DNA of 64,000 nt, from the NCBI GenBank assembly GCA_017458185.1, contig JAFTFY010000025.1, forward strand, positions 62,001 through 126,000, written 5' to 3'. Shown here in pieces: positions 55,950 to 64,000 of this stretch. The DNA comes from Neisseriaceae bacterium. GTDB taxonomy: Bacteria; Pseudomonadota; Gammaproteobacteria; Burkholderiales; Neisseriaceae. Within the stretch, counting starts at the first letter, position 1, and each line of letters opens with the position of its first letter. The notes beneath the pieces were generated by a model. It searched no databases. It saw nothing but the letters and a program-made list of their open reading frames with translations, and was not told the origin of the DNA. A program made the position numbers and the translations under genes.

Positions 55950-56782
55950 ATGAAAAAAGTTTCTGTTATTATACCTTGCCATAATCATGCAAAATATGTT
56001 GGAGAATCAATAGATTCTGTATTAAATTCAACTTATCAAAATATAGAAATTATTGTTGTGAATGACGCTTCGACTGACAATAGCGGTGAAGTAATACAAA
56101 AATATGCCGATAAATATCCGCAAATTATATTTATTGATGAAAAAGAAAACATTGGTGTGATTGAAGTAAGAAATAAAGCAATTTCTATGGCACAAGGCGA
56201 TTATATATTACCATTAGATGCTGATGATAAAATACACCCAACTTATATTGAAAAAGCGGTTAATATTTTGGAAAATAATTCTCAAATAGGTGTGGTTTAT
56301 GCCAAAGCGTGTTTTTTTGGTGAGAAAGAAGGGATTTGGGAATTAGCAAATTTTAATAAAGAAAATATCTTACTTTATAATATGGTATTTGTTACTTCTT
56401 TGTTTAGAAAAGAAGATTTCTTGCGTGTTGGAGCATATAATAAAAATATGTATGGTGGTTATGAAGATTGGGATTTATGGTTATCTTTTGTAGAACATAA
56501 TTTAGATTTTTATCAGATTGATGAAGTTTTATTTTATTATCGAATTCATCAACAATCTCGCAATTTAGATGCTAAAAAAAGGAAGATCATTTATATCAAA
56601 CTATTATCAATAATCATCGCAAATTATATGCTGATTTTTTCTATGATAATAGATATAAAATAAAAAATATATTTAGAATAGAAAAAATAGAATATAAATA
56701 TCACAAATACAGATTTCTTTTCAAAATTTTATTAGTCATAATCATATTACAATTATTGATTATCATAGGTTTAATTATATGA
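55950..56782 (+). pseudogene. GT2 family glycosyltransferase, frameshifted at an A7 tract
   Basis: The open frame 55950-56663 gives 237 residues with a normal GT2 start (VSVIIPCHNHAKYV, VNDASTDNSGE, LPLDADD, GGYEDWDLWL). After DAK the frame enters unlikely sequence (KRKIIYIKLLSIII). One base more in the A run at 56574-56580 gives KKEDHLYQTIINNHRKLYADF, then a hydrophobic C-terminal anchor ([20 protein letters not shown]) and a TGA at 56780-56782 that overlaps the rmlB ATG. The restored frame is 277 residues. Slippage may switch it on and off. Confidence 0.8.
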
Positions 56783-57831
56783 AGATACTCATCACAGGCG
56801 GTGCTGGGTTTATTGGTTCAGCCCTTATTCGTTATATTATCAATCACACCGAAGACAGTGTGATGAATGTGGATAAACTCACTTATGCAGGCAATTTGGA
56901 ATCTTTAACGAGTGTTGCCAATAATCCGCGTTATCAATTTGCACAAATTGATATTTGTGATAAAACAAAAATGCAACAGGTTTTTGATGAATTTCAGCCT
57001 GATGTGATTATGAATTTAGCGGCAGAAACGCATGTCGATCGTTCGATTGATTCGCCTGACGCATTTTTGCAAACCAATATTTTTGGCACTTATCATTTAT
57101 TGGAAATTTCACGCCGTTATTGGCAAAATTTATCTGACGAACGCCAACAAAAATTTCGTTTTCATCATATTTCCACTGATGAAGTGTTTGGCGATTTAGA
57201 CGATACAGACACTCTTTTTACCGAAACAACGCCGTATTCGCCTAATAGTCCTTACTCGGCTTCCAAAGCGTCTTCCGACCATTTGGTGCGTGCGTGGCAA
57301 CGAACTTACGGCTTGCCAACTGTGATTACAAATTGTTCCAACAATTATGGTCCTTTTCATTTTCCCGAAAAGTTAATTCCTTTGATGATTTTGAACGCTT
57401 TGCAGGGTAAGCCTTTGCCTGTTTATGGGGACGGCGGACAAATTCGCGATTGGTTGTTTGTGGAAGATCATGCGAAGGCATTGTATCTTGTTGTTACACA
57501 AGGGAAAATTGGCGAAAGTTACAATATCGGTGGCAATAATGAACGCAAAAATATTGAAGTGGTTGAAACCATTTGCGCATTGTTAGATGAGTTACGCCCA
57601 CAAGCAACACCATACGCAGATTTAATTTCCTTTGTCAAAGACCGCCCAGGACACGATAAGCGTTATGCGATTGACGCAACCAAAATCAAGCAAGAATTAG
57701 GTTGGCAGCCTGAACATTCGTTTGAAAGTGGCATAAGAAAAACCGTGCAATGGTATTTAGATAATCGCACTTGGTGGGAGAATATTTTAAACGGCAAATA
57801 TCAGTTGCAAAGATTAGGAGTGGCACAATGA
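56779..57831 (+). CDS. rmlB: dTDP-glucose 4,6-dehydratase
   Basis: 350 residues. Extended SDR: NAD motif GGAGFIGS (7-14), STDEVFGDL (133-140) and the catalytic YSASK (Tyr159, Lys163). Step two of dTDP-L-rhamnose synthesis. Its stop overlaps the rmlA ATG (ATGA). Confidence 0.95.
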   Translation: MKILITGGAGFIGSALIRYIINHTEDSVMNVDKLTYAGNLESLTSVANNPRYQFAQIDICDKTKMQQVFDEFQPDVIMNLAAETHVDRSIDSPDAFLQTNIFGTYHLLEISRRYWQNLSDERQQKFRFHHISTDEVFGDLDDTDTLFTETTPYSPNSPYSASKASSDHLVRAWQRTYGLPTVITNCSNNYGPFHFPEKLIPLMILNALQGKPLPVYGDGGQIRDWLFVEDHAKALYLVVTQGKIGESYNIGGNNERKNIEVVETICALLDELRPQATPYADLISFVKDRPGHDKRYAIDATKIKQELGWQPEHSFESGIRKTVQWYLDNRTWWENILNGKYQLQRLGVAQ

Positions 57832-58697
57832 AAGGCATTATTTTAGCAGGCGGCAGTGGCACGCGTCTTTATCCCATTACACAAGGCACTTCCAAACAAT
57901 TACTGCCCATTTATGATAAGCCGATGATTTATTACCCTTTATCGGTGTTAATGTTAGCGGGTATTCGTGATATTTTAATCATCACCACACCGCAAGATAA
58001 AAATCATTTTATGCAATTATTGGGCGATGGCAGTCGTTTGGGGATTTCTTTGCAATATGCTGAACAACCCAAACCTGATGGTTTAGCACAAGCGTTTTTA
58101 ATTGGTGAAAAATTTATCGCCGATGACAAAGTGAGTTTGATTTTGGGCGACAATATTTTTTACGGACAAAGTTTTACGCAAACGCTACAAAATGCGGCAA
58201 AAAATTCAGGGGCAACGGTTTTTGCCTATCAAGTAAAAGACCCTGAACGCTTTGGCGTGGTGGAATTTGATGAACAATTTCAAGCCAAAAGCATAGAAGA
58301 AAAACCGCAAAATCCCAAATCCAAATATGCGGTTACAGGTCTATATTTTTATGATAATCAAGTGGTTGAATATGCCAAACAACTCAAACCGTCCGCTCGT
58401 GGCGAATTGGAAATCACCGACTTAAATCAAATTTATTTGCAAAATGGCACACTCAGCGTGCAAATTTTGGGGCGTGGTTTTGCGTGGTTGGACACAGGCA
58501 CTTATGAAAGCCTGCACGAAGCCGCATCTTATGTACGCACGGTACAACATGTGCAGAATACCAAAATTGCTTGTTTGGAAGAAATCGCTTGGCGTAAGGG
58601 CTGGATTGATATTCAGCAATTAGAAAAATTGGCAATACCAATGAATAAAAACAGTTACGGCAAATATTTATTACATTTAATTGAAGAAAATGCTTAA
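57828..58697 (+). CDS. rmlA: Glucose-1-phosphate thymidylyltransferase
   Basis: 289 residues. GGSGTRLYP (8-16), then [17 protein letters not shown] and LGDNIFYG. It makes dTDP-glucose from Glc-1-P and dTTP. ATG at 57828 preceded by AGGAG. Step one of the rhamnose pathway. Confidence 0.95.
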   Translation: MKGIILAGGSGTRLYPITQGTSKQLLPIYDKPMIYYPLSVLMLAGIRDILIITTPQDKNHFMQLLGDGSRLGISLQYAEQPKPDGLAQAFLIGEKFIADDKVSLILGDNIFYGQSFTQTLQNAAKNSGATVFAYQVKDPERFGVVEFDEQFQAKSIEEKPQNPKSKYAVTGLYFYDNQVVEYAKQLKPSARGELEITDLNQIYLQNGTLSVQILGRGFAWLDTGTYESLHEAASYVRTVQHVQNTKIACLEEIAWRKGWIDIQQLEKLAIPMNKNSYGKYLLHLIEENA

Positions 58698-58729
58698 AAA
58701 GGCTACCTGAAACGCTTTCAGGCAGCCTG

Positions 58730-58921
58730 AAACTTTTGCAAAACCTATTTTTGAAAAAGAAGTGCCGTAAGGTGGGCATCCTTGCCCACCAAACCGCCCG
58801 ATAGGGCAGAATAAAAGTCATTAAAATTCAAAAAATTACACCTAACAAAGTATTGGTGGTCTGGGAAGCCCACCCTATGGCAGGATTAAATTTTTGTTTC
58901 AGTAAGGGTTTGCAGGAGTTT
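58730..58921. mobile_element. Degenerate miniature element between rmlA and rmlD
   Basis: Left end AACTTTTGCAAAACC, inside GTGGGCATCCTTGCCCACC and GGGAAGCCCACCCTAT, right end GGGTTTGCAGGAGTTTC. DUS copies flank it (58714-58730 and 58924-58940). It splits rmlBA from rmlDC, which are otherwise tightly packed. Confidence 0.55.
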
Positions 58922-58961
58922 CTTTCAGGCAGCCTGAAACACAGTATAGGAAAGAAAATTG

Positions 58962-59804
58962 ATGAATTTTTTAATCACAGGTGCAGGCGGACAAGTGGGG
59001 CAGGAATTGCAACGATTACTGCCCCAAGCAAACGCTTTGACGCATAGCCAATTAGATATTAGCAATGTGTTGGCTGTGCAAAACGCCGTGCAAACCATTC
59101 AACCGCAAATCATCATCAACGCCGCCGCTTATACGGCAGTGGATAAAGCCGAAGAAGAAAGCGAAAAAGCCCATTTAATCAATCATATCGGTGCCAAAAA
59201 TTTAGCGATTGCCGCTCAACAACAGAATGCCATTTTACTTCATATTTCAACGGATTATGTTTTTGACGGCAAAAAAACAGAACCCTATTCTGAAACAGAC
59301 GCCAGCAATCCGCAAAGCGTTTATGGCAAAAGTAAATTATTGGGCGAACAAGCCATTTTGGCACATTGTGAAAAAGCCATGATATTGCGAACGGCTTGGG
59401 TTTTTGGCAGATATGGCAAGAATTTTGTCAAAACAATGTTAAGTTTAGGCAAAACACATGGTCATTTACGCATTGTTGCCGACCAATTTAGCTCGCCGAC
59501 AGAAGCACAGGATATAGCAAACGCGTTGATTTGTATGGCAAAAAATCCGCAATTTGGCATTTATCATTACAGCGGTATGCCCTATGTTTCTTGGTTTGAA
59601 TTTGCACAAAAAATTTTTCAGGCAGCCCACAATCAAGGCATTCTGCACGCACCACAATTAGAAGCCATTAGCAGTGAAGAATATCCCACGCAGGCAAAAC
59701 GCCCTAAAAATTCACGCTTAAATTTAGAAAAAATAAACAATGCCTTTGGCATTGAAGCGTGCGATTGGCAACAGCATTTACAAGATTTAAGGAAATATCT
59801 ATGA
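58962..59804 (+). CDS. rmlD: dTDP-4-dehydrorhamnose reductase
   Basis: 280 residues. SDR with GAGGQVG (7-13), ISTDYVFDG, VYGKSKLLGE with catalytic Tyr and Lys, and LRTAWVFG. Final step of dTDP-rhamnose synthesis. ATG at 58962 (GGAAAG upstream) rather than the TTG before it. Its stop overlaps rmlC by ATGA. A DUS encodes FQAAHN. Confidence 0.94.
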   Translation: MNFLITGAGGQVGQELQRLLPQANALTHSQLDISNVLAVQNAVQTIQPQIIINAAAYTAVDKAEEESEKAHLINHIGAKNLAIAAQQQNAILLHISTDYVFDGKKTEPYSETDASNPQSVYGKSKLLGEQAILAHCEKAMILRTAWVFGRYGKNFVKTMLSLGKTHGHLRIVADQFSSPTEAQDIANALICMAKNPQFGIYHYSGMPYVSWFEFAQKIFQAAHNQGILHAPQLEAISSEEYPTQAKRPKNSRLNLEKINNAFGIEACDWQQHLQDLRKYL

Positions 59805-60343
59805 ACATTATTGATACCAACATTTCCGATGTCAAAATTTTACAACCGCAAATTTTTGGCGATGAACGCGGTTTTTTTATGGAAACCTTTCGAGCAAATT
59901 GGTTTTATGACAATATTGCACCCAAAACCTTTGTGCAAGAAAACCATTCCCAATCCCAAAAAGGCGTGTTGCGTGGTTTGCATTACCAAAGCGAAAATCC
60001 ACAAGGCAAATTGGTACGCGTCATTCACGGCGAAGTATTTGATGTGGCTGTGGATATGCGACAAAGTTCGCCCACATTTGGCAAATGGGTGGGCGTTGTT
60101 TTAAGTGCCGACAATAAAAAACAATTTTGGCTACCAGAAGGTTTTGCCCACGGATTTTATGTATTAAGCGACACCGCCGAATTTGTTTATAAATGCACCG
60201 ACTATTACAACCCCAAAGCCGAACATTCCCTGTTATGGAACGACCCAACGGTTGCAATAGACTGGCAGTTATCATCAGAACCTTTATTATCCCCCAAAGA
60301 CTTGGCAGGAAAAAATTGGCAAGACGCTTGGAAATTTGCATGA
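59801..60343 (+). CDS. rmlC: dTDP-4-dehydrorhamnose 3,5-epimerase
   Basis: 180 residues. Cupin epimerase with GDERGFFMETFR, the catalytic His61 in RGLHYQ, GEVFDVAVD and LPEGFAHGFYVLS. Third step of the pathway. The ATG overlaps the rmlD stop. A DUS-palindrome terminator lies just after it. Confidence 0.95.
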   Translation: MNIIDTNISDVKILQPQIFGDERGFFMETFRANWFYDNIAPKTFVQENHSQSQKGVLRGLHYQSENPQGKLVRVIHGEVFDVAVDMRQSSPTFGKWVGVVLSADNKKQFWLPEGFAHGFYVLSDTAEFVYKCTDYYNPKAEHSLLWNDPTVAIDWQLSSEPLLSPKDLAGKNWQDAWKFA

Positions 60344-60387
60344 TTTATGGTTTGTTAAATGATTTCAGGCAGCCTGAAACTGCCTCA

Positions 60388-61155
60388 TTAAAACCCATTC
60401 TCCACAATCACTTCACCTTTTTGACGGTTGCGGTGCATGGTGTAGCCTAATTCTTTTAGGGCGTGTAGCGTGTTCTCTACCATTTGCGGATTGCCGCACA
60501 CCATAAAACGCGTATCTTGTTTTGTCCATTCAAAGCCGCAGGCGTTTTCTAATTGTTTGTTTTTCAGTAATTCAGGAATGCGTTTATGTAAGCCGTTTCC
60601 TGTTTCGCGTGTGGTAATCGGAATATATTGAAATTGTTGATAAAATTCGCCCACTAATGGGTCGTCTGCCAAGCCGTTTTTTAGGCTGCCTGAAAAAATT
60701 AAATCGTTTGCATAAGATACGCTATGCACCAACACCATTTGTTCAAAACGCTCACGAATTTCAGGCTGCCTGATATGCGATAAAAATGGGGCAATGCCTG
60801 AACCTGTGGATAACATAACTAATTGTTTTCCATTAGCAAATCTTTGTGGTAAGAAAAATCCTGTGGCGTTGTTGTCTAATAAAACCGTGTCGCCTGTTTT
60901 AAGTTTATTCAAATATTCGCTCATTTCGCCGTTTTGGATTAGCACGGCGAAGTAGTCAAGCGTATCGGCGTATTCGGGCGACATAATCGAATAGGCTCGC
61001 CAAATAAAGCCATTATTGCATTGAAAACCCAAACGCGAAAACTGCCCTGCGGCAAAGCGATAGGCGGCAGGGCGGGTAATCGAAAAGGTCATCAGTTTGT
61101 CTGAATGGCGTTTTACCCATAAAACGGTTTGTTGGCTAAATTTTTCGTTGTTCAT
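60388..61155 (-). CDS. fpr: Ferredoxin/flavodoxin-NADP reductase
   Basis: 255 residues. FAD site RAYSI (53-57), NADP-binding STGSGIAPFLSHIR and the C-terminal VENGF. It passes electrons between NADPH and ferredoxin or flavodoxin; in this family of bacteria it is often linked to Fe-S synthesis and oxidative stress. A DUS encodes SGSLK. ATG at 61155; the longer frame is rejected. Divergent from iscA. Confidence 0.93.
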   Translation of the reverse strand: MNNEKFSQQTVLWVKRHSDKLMTFSITRPAAYRFAAGQFSRLGFQCNNGFIWRAYSIMSPEYADTLDYFAVLIQNGEMSEYLNKLKTGDTVLLDNNATGFFLPQRFANGKQLVMLSTGSGIAPFLSHIRQPEIRERFEQMVLVHSVSYANDLIFSGSLKNGLADDPLVGEFYQQFQYIPITTRETGNGLHKRIPELLKNKQLENACGFEWTKQDTRFMVCGNPQMVENTLHALKELGYTMHRNRQKGEVIVENGF

Positions 61156-61224
61156 TTTTTGATAAAATCGAATATTCGGTGCTATTGTAATGTAAAATGA
61201 ACACTTTTTTAAGAGGAAAAAACA

Positions 61225-61545
61225 ATGATTACACTCACAGAGCGTGCCGCCGACCATATCCGCCGATTTTTGGAGAAAAGGGGGAAAGGGCAGGGTGTGC
61301 GAATCGGCGTGAAAACCAGCGGCTGTTCGGGTATGGCTTATGCTTTGGAATTTGTGGATACGCCTGATACTCACGACCAAGTGTTTGAAAGTTTTGGTGT
61401 TCAAGTGTTTGTTGATGCCAAAAGCCTGCTTTATTTAGACGGCACGCAATTAGACTATGTCAAAGAGGGTTTGCAAGAGGGCTTTAAGTTCGATAATCCT
61501 AATGCCCAAAACACCTGTGGTTGTGGCGAGAGTTTTCATGTGTGA
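61225..61545 (+). CDS. iscA: Iron-sulfur cluster assembly protein IscA
   Basis: 106 residues. A-type carrier with Cys34 in SGCSGMAY and Cys98 and Cys100 in CGCGESF. It carries Fe-S clusters or iron to target proteins. AAGAGG precedes the ATG. No iscS or iscU is next to it. Confidence 0.95.
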   Translation: MITLTERAADHIRRFLEKRGKGQGVRIGVKTSGCSGMAYALEFVDTPDTHDQVFESFGVQVFVDAKSLLYLDGTQLDYVKEGLQEGFKFDNPNAQNTCGCGESFHV

Positions 61546-61569
61546 GTTTCAGCCAGCCTGAAAAAGCAC

Positions 61570-61599
61570 TTGAACAAACGGATATTTTTATATTATAAT
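61570..61599 (+). promoter_or_regulatory. Promoter of rpmE
   Basis: TTGAAC (61570-61575) and a perfect TATAAT (61594-61599), 18-bp spacer, 65 bp before the start codon. Confidence 0.7.
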
Positions 61600-61663
61600 T
61601 CTCCGCTTGTTTTAATGAAGTGTAGGCACAATCCCTGCACCCGTAATTTTTAAGGAAATCACA

Positions 61664-61879
61664 ATGAAAACAGATATTCACCCAAATTATCACGATGTTG
61701 CCGTAACTTGTTCTTGTGGCAACACATTTACCACCCGTTCGGCAATGGAAAAAGACGCATTCCATGTGGAAGTATGTTCCGAGTGCCACCCGTTTTACAC
61801 AGGCAAACAAAAAATTGTCGATAGCACAGGTCGCGTAGATAAATTCAATCAAAAATTTGGCAATATGTTCAAACGCTAA
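61664..61879 (+). CDS. rpmE: Ribosomal protein L31, zinc-binding type
   Basis: 71 residues. The zinc ligands Cys16, Cys18, Cys38 and Cys41 are all present (CSC and CSEC), so this is the zinc form rather than the zinc-free paralogue made in zinc shortage. FYTGKQK and DSTGRVDKF are conserved. Confidence 0.96.
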   Translation: MKTDIHPNYHDVAVTCSCGNTFTTRSAMEKDAFHVEVCSECHPFYTGKQKIVDSTGRVDKFNQKFGNMFKR

Positions 61880-61900
61880 AATTTTTGTATGGTTTATTAA

Positions 61901-61933
61901 AACACGGTGTGGCTTACACGCACCGTGTTTTTT
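61901..61933 (+). terminator. Terminator of rpmE
   Basis: AACACGGTG (61901-61909) pairs with CACCGTGTT (61921-61929), followed by T6. Confidence 0.85.
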
Positions 61934-62062
61934 GTCTATAATAACGCACGCTTTCAGGTTGAAACTTTTGCTCAAAAGATTTCATCATTTTGTGTCTCAC
62001 GCACAATCTTACCGATTATTTCAGGCTGCCTGAAAAACAATAAAAACAAGAGGTTAAACAAA

Positions 62063-63280
62063 ATGAAAATCAATAAATCGTCTAATTTTATTTTGATTTG
62101 GATTTTGGCGTTTATGTCGGCGTTAGCCCCATTGGCAACCGATATGTATTTGCCGTCTATGAGTGAAGTGCAGAAGTCATTTCACACCACACAGGCGAGT
62201 GTGCAACTGTCGATTACGGTATTTTTTGTGGCGTTTGCTTTTGGGCAGTTATTATATGGTCCGATTAGCGATGCGTTAGGTAGGCGTAAGCCTTTGATTT
62301 TTGGGATTATTATTTACACCCTTGCCAGTTTTGCTTGTGTGGCGGTTAATTCTATTCATCTATTTGTTTTATTTAGATTTTTACAAGCATTGGGCGGTTG
62401 TGCGGGCGTGGTGATTGCTCGGGCGATTATCAACGATAAATTCGATATAAAACAAGGGGCGTCCGTGATGGCGATTATGATGATGATAGGCTCGCTTGCC
62501 CCTATGTTGGCACCGTCTGTGGGCAGTTTTATTGTGCAGTTTGCTTCTTGGCACATGATTTTTGCCTTATTGGGCATTTTTGGCTTAATGTTATTGGCGA
62601 TGATGTTGTGGGGGCTGCCTGAAACCGCCAAATTAGACAATAATGCGTCTTTTAACTTGGTTTCGGTATTAAAAAACTATGCGTCTATTATCAAAGACAG
62701 CCGTTTTATGATATTGGTTTTAACTTTCGCCTTGCCATTAAGTTCATTATTTGCCTATATCACCACCGCGTCATTTGTTTTTCAGGATTATTTTCATTTA
62801 ACGCAACAACAATTTGGTGTGGTTTTTGGAATCAATGTATTGGGTTCAACCACATTTTCCATTATTAACGCCAAAATTGTGAAAAAAATATCACCTTATA
62901 CGGTTTTGCAATACGCCTTTTTGGCAATGATATTTTTTGTTATCCTGATGATAATAGTGAGTTTTTTACAATTAGGCTTTTTATTATTTGAAGTCTGTTT
63001 ATTTATGACTATGGGTATGATAGGCTTTATTGCACCGAACGCTACTATATTGGCAATGGACAGATTCCGCCAAAAATCAGGAGCCGCGTCCGCCGTATTG
63101 GGTACAACACAATTTGCGATTGCAGGTATTGTGTCATTTTTAGCAGGAGCATTAAATGCAAACACGCCAGAAACGCTATCGGCAATGATGAGTTTTTGCA
63201 TTTTATTGGGCTGGTTAGCGTATTTATTATTACACCGCCATTTATTTAAAAAAGCCAAAAAGGCAATGGGGATTAAATAA
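62063..63280 (+). CDS. Bcr/CflA-type MFS drug exporter
   Basis: 405 residues, twelve hydrophobic segments. LAPLATDMYLPSM in segment 1, GPISDALGRRKPLIFG in the loop after segment 2 and GGCAGVVIARAIIND are family signatures. Bcr relatives export bicyclomycin, sulfonamides or other small molecules with proton antiport; the substrate here is unknown. ATG at 62063 with AGAGG; the longer frame from 61907 is rejected as it passes through the rpmE terminator. Confidence 0.9.
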   Translation: MKINKSSNFILIWILAFMSALAPLATDMYLPSMSEVQKSFHTTQASVQLSITVFFVAFAFGQLLYGPISDALGRRKPLIFGIIIYTLASFACVAVNSIHLFVLFRFLQALGGCAGVVIARAIINDKFDIKQGASVMAIMMMIGSLAPMLAPSVGSFIVQFASWHMIFALLGIFGLMLLAMMLWGLPETAKLDNNASFNLVSVLKNYASIIKDSRFMILVLTFALPLSSLFAYITTASFVFQDYFHLTQQQFGVVFGINVLGSTTFSIINAKIVKKISPYTVLQYAFLAMIFFVILMIIVSFLQLGFLLFEVCLFMTMGMIGFIAPNATILAMDRFRQKSGAASAVLGTTQFAIAGIVSFLAGALNANTPETLSAMMSFCILLGWLAYLLLHRHLFKKAKKAMGIK

Positions 63281-63282
63281 AG

Positions 63283-63390
63283 CGTAGGGGGGGGGCAATT
63301 TATTGCCCACGCGTTTTATATATTAAATTTCAGGCAGCCTGAAAATATAGGGTGGGCATTCCTGCCCAGCAAAAAATTTAGTATCATATT
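63283..63390. repeat. Short repeat with G9 tract and GTGGGC unit
   Basis: AGCGTAGGG-type repeat (also near 33674) with G9 at 63287-63295 and TTGCCCACGCG, a DUS near 63330, then TAGGGTGGGCATTCCTGCCC. It fills the gap before the Dyp gene. The relative at 33674 reads GGGTAGG where this copy has G9. Confidence 0.6.
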
Positions 63391-63420
63391 ACATTCTCAA
63401 TCCCCCACAAGGAACACATT

Positions 63421-64000
63421 ATGCCTACCCCGCAACAACTTGTTTTATCGGAAAATTTTAATTTTGCAATATGGTTAGAAGCCGATATTGTGAAGCGTGA
63501 TGCAATTCGTTCAGGCTGCCTGAAAAGTTTATCTGCTTTATCTGAAATAAAACAACAATTTGCCGCTGATAATGTGGATATGACGCTGGCTTTTGGGGCG
63601 GATTTTTGGGCGAGTTTGTCGCATAAAGATGAGGGCGGCGAACTTAAAAACTTTCCTGCATACGGCAACGGCAAGGCGGCGGCTACGCAGTGTGATTTGT
63701 TAATTCACATTCAATCGCTGTCTTTTATGGCAAATTTTGCCCTGTTGCAAGCGGTTTTATCGGCGTTTGGCGACAGTATCACCGTGAAAAGCGAAGAGCA
63801 GGGTTATCGTTTGGCAGACGCACGGGGCATAGACGGTTTTGTTGATGGCACAGAAAATCCGCACGAAATCAATAAGATACAAGAAATCGGCACGATTGCC
63901 GATAACCAACCAGATGCAGGCGGCAGTTACATTGTGGTGCAGAAATATCAACACAATTTACCGCTGTGGCAATCATATTCTATTGAAAAACAAGAAGAAA
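63421..64000 (+). CDS. Dyp-type peroxidase, YfeX-like (3' part outside window)
   Basis: 193 codons to the right edge. It begins MPTPQQLVLSENFNFAIWLEAD, with the Dyp signature GFVDGTENP about residue 140, whose Asp is catalytic. YfeX-type members bind haem in the cytoplasm. A DUS in the N-domain encodes SGCLKSL. The haem-ligand His would lie beyond the window. ACAAGGAACACATT precedes the ATG. Confidence 0.88.
   Translation, partial: MPTPQQLVLSENFNFAIWLEADIVKRDAIRSGCLKSLSALSEIKQQFAADNVDMTLAFGADFWASLSHKDEGGELKNFPAYGNGKAAATQCDLLIHIQSLSFMANFALLQAVLSAFGDSITVKSEEQGYRLADARGIDGFVDGTENPHEINKIQEIGTIADNQPDAGGSYIVVQKYQHNLPLWQSYSIEKQEE

Overview
The window comes from a Neisseriaceae bacterium. Dozens of copies of the 12-mer AGGCTGCCTGAA lie between and inside genes, usually within the near-palindrome TTCAGGCWGCCTGAA. 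This is a DNA uptake sequence (DUS). Where only one half of the palindrome is intact, the intact half is nearly always AGGCTGCCTGAA rather than AGGCAGCCTGAA. As I recall the published dialects, that is the AG-simDUS of Simonsiella. AT-rich composition, PilC, SspA/SspB, MurC, FtsE/FtsX/FtsY and a dTDP-rhamnose locus fit Simonsiella muelleri or a close relative. The species call is inference. The ends are cut: a protein-L-isoaspartate methyltransferase on the left and a Dyp-type peroxidase on the right.

Layout. 1-8.2 kb: pcm, an unknown Gln-rich protein, H-NS, YbiT, ArgRS, a PhaM-like protein, cytochrome c' lipoprotein, WaaA. 8.5-9.95 kb: two almost identical Roadblock/LC7-like genes, each with a leader hairpin and its own terminator. 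9.96-18.5 kb, minus strand: HiPIP, PhnP-like hydrolase, TatD, YjbR, BioB, membrane proteins, RhuM, SppA, SspB, SspA. 18.7-29 kb: ubiC, ubiA, DedA, GlmM, YigZ, an M14 carboxypeptidase, HisA and several unknowns. 29-33.6 kb: a Tat-exported flavoprotein broken by one in-frame TGA, then an RTX protein with a membrane-protein neighbour. 34-49.5 kb: MurC, a glycosyltransferase, TruB-RpsO, PilC, ValRS, Dgt, FtsX, FtsE. 49.5-53 kb: HicAB, FtsY, IlvC. 53-60.3 kb: a surface-glycan locus (four glycosyltransferase-type genes, one frameshifted, plus rmlBADC). 60.4-64 kb: ferredoxin reductase, IscA, L31, an MFS exporter, Dyp peroxidase.

Most genes are housekeeping; the unusual content lies in repeats. (a) A family built on tandem heptamers TGAGCAR puts stop codons in all three frames and supplies or abuts the 3' end of several genes; one copy holds a 63-nt perfect palindrome centred on a DUS. 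(b) A small mobile-looking element with ends AAACCTTTGCAAAAC lies inside DUS sites with an apparent 7-bp duplication; two copies in opposite orientation flank dgt. (c) Three hairpin-bearing inverted-repeat elements between sspB and sppA keep their stems through compensatory changes. (d) DUS copies also act as coding sequence, stop codons, paired terminators and part of a 69-bp tandem repeat in ftsY.

Promoters are marked only where both boxes and spacing are convincing. I saw no tRNA, rRNA, CRISPR array or complete insertion sequence.
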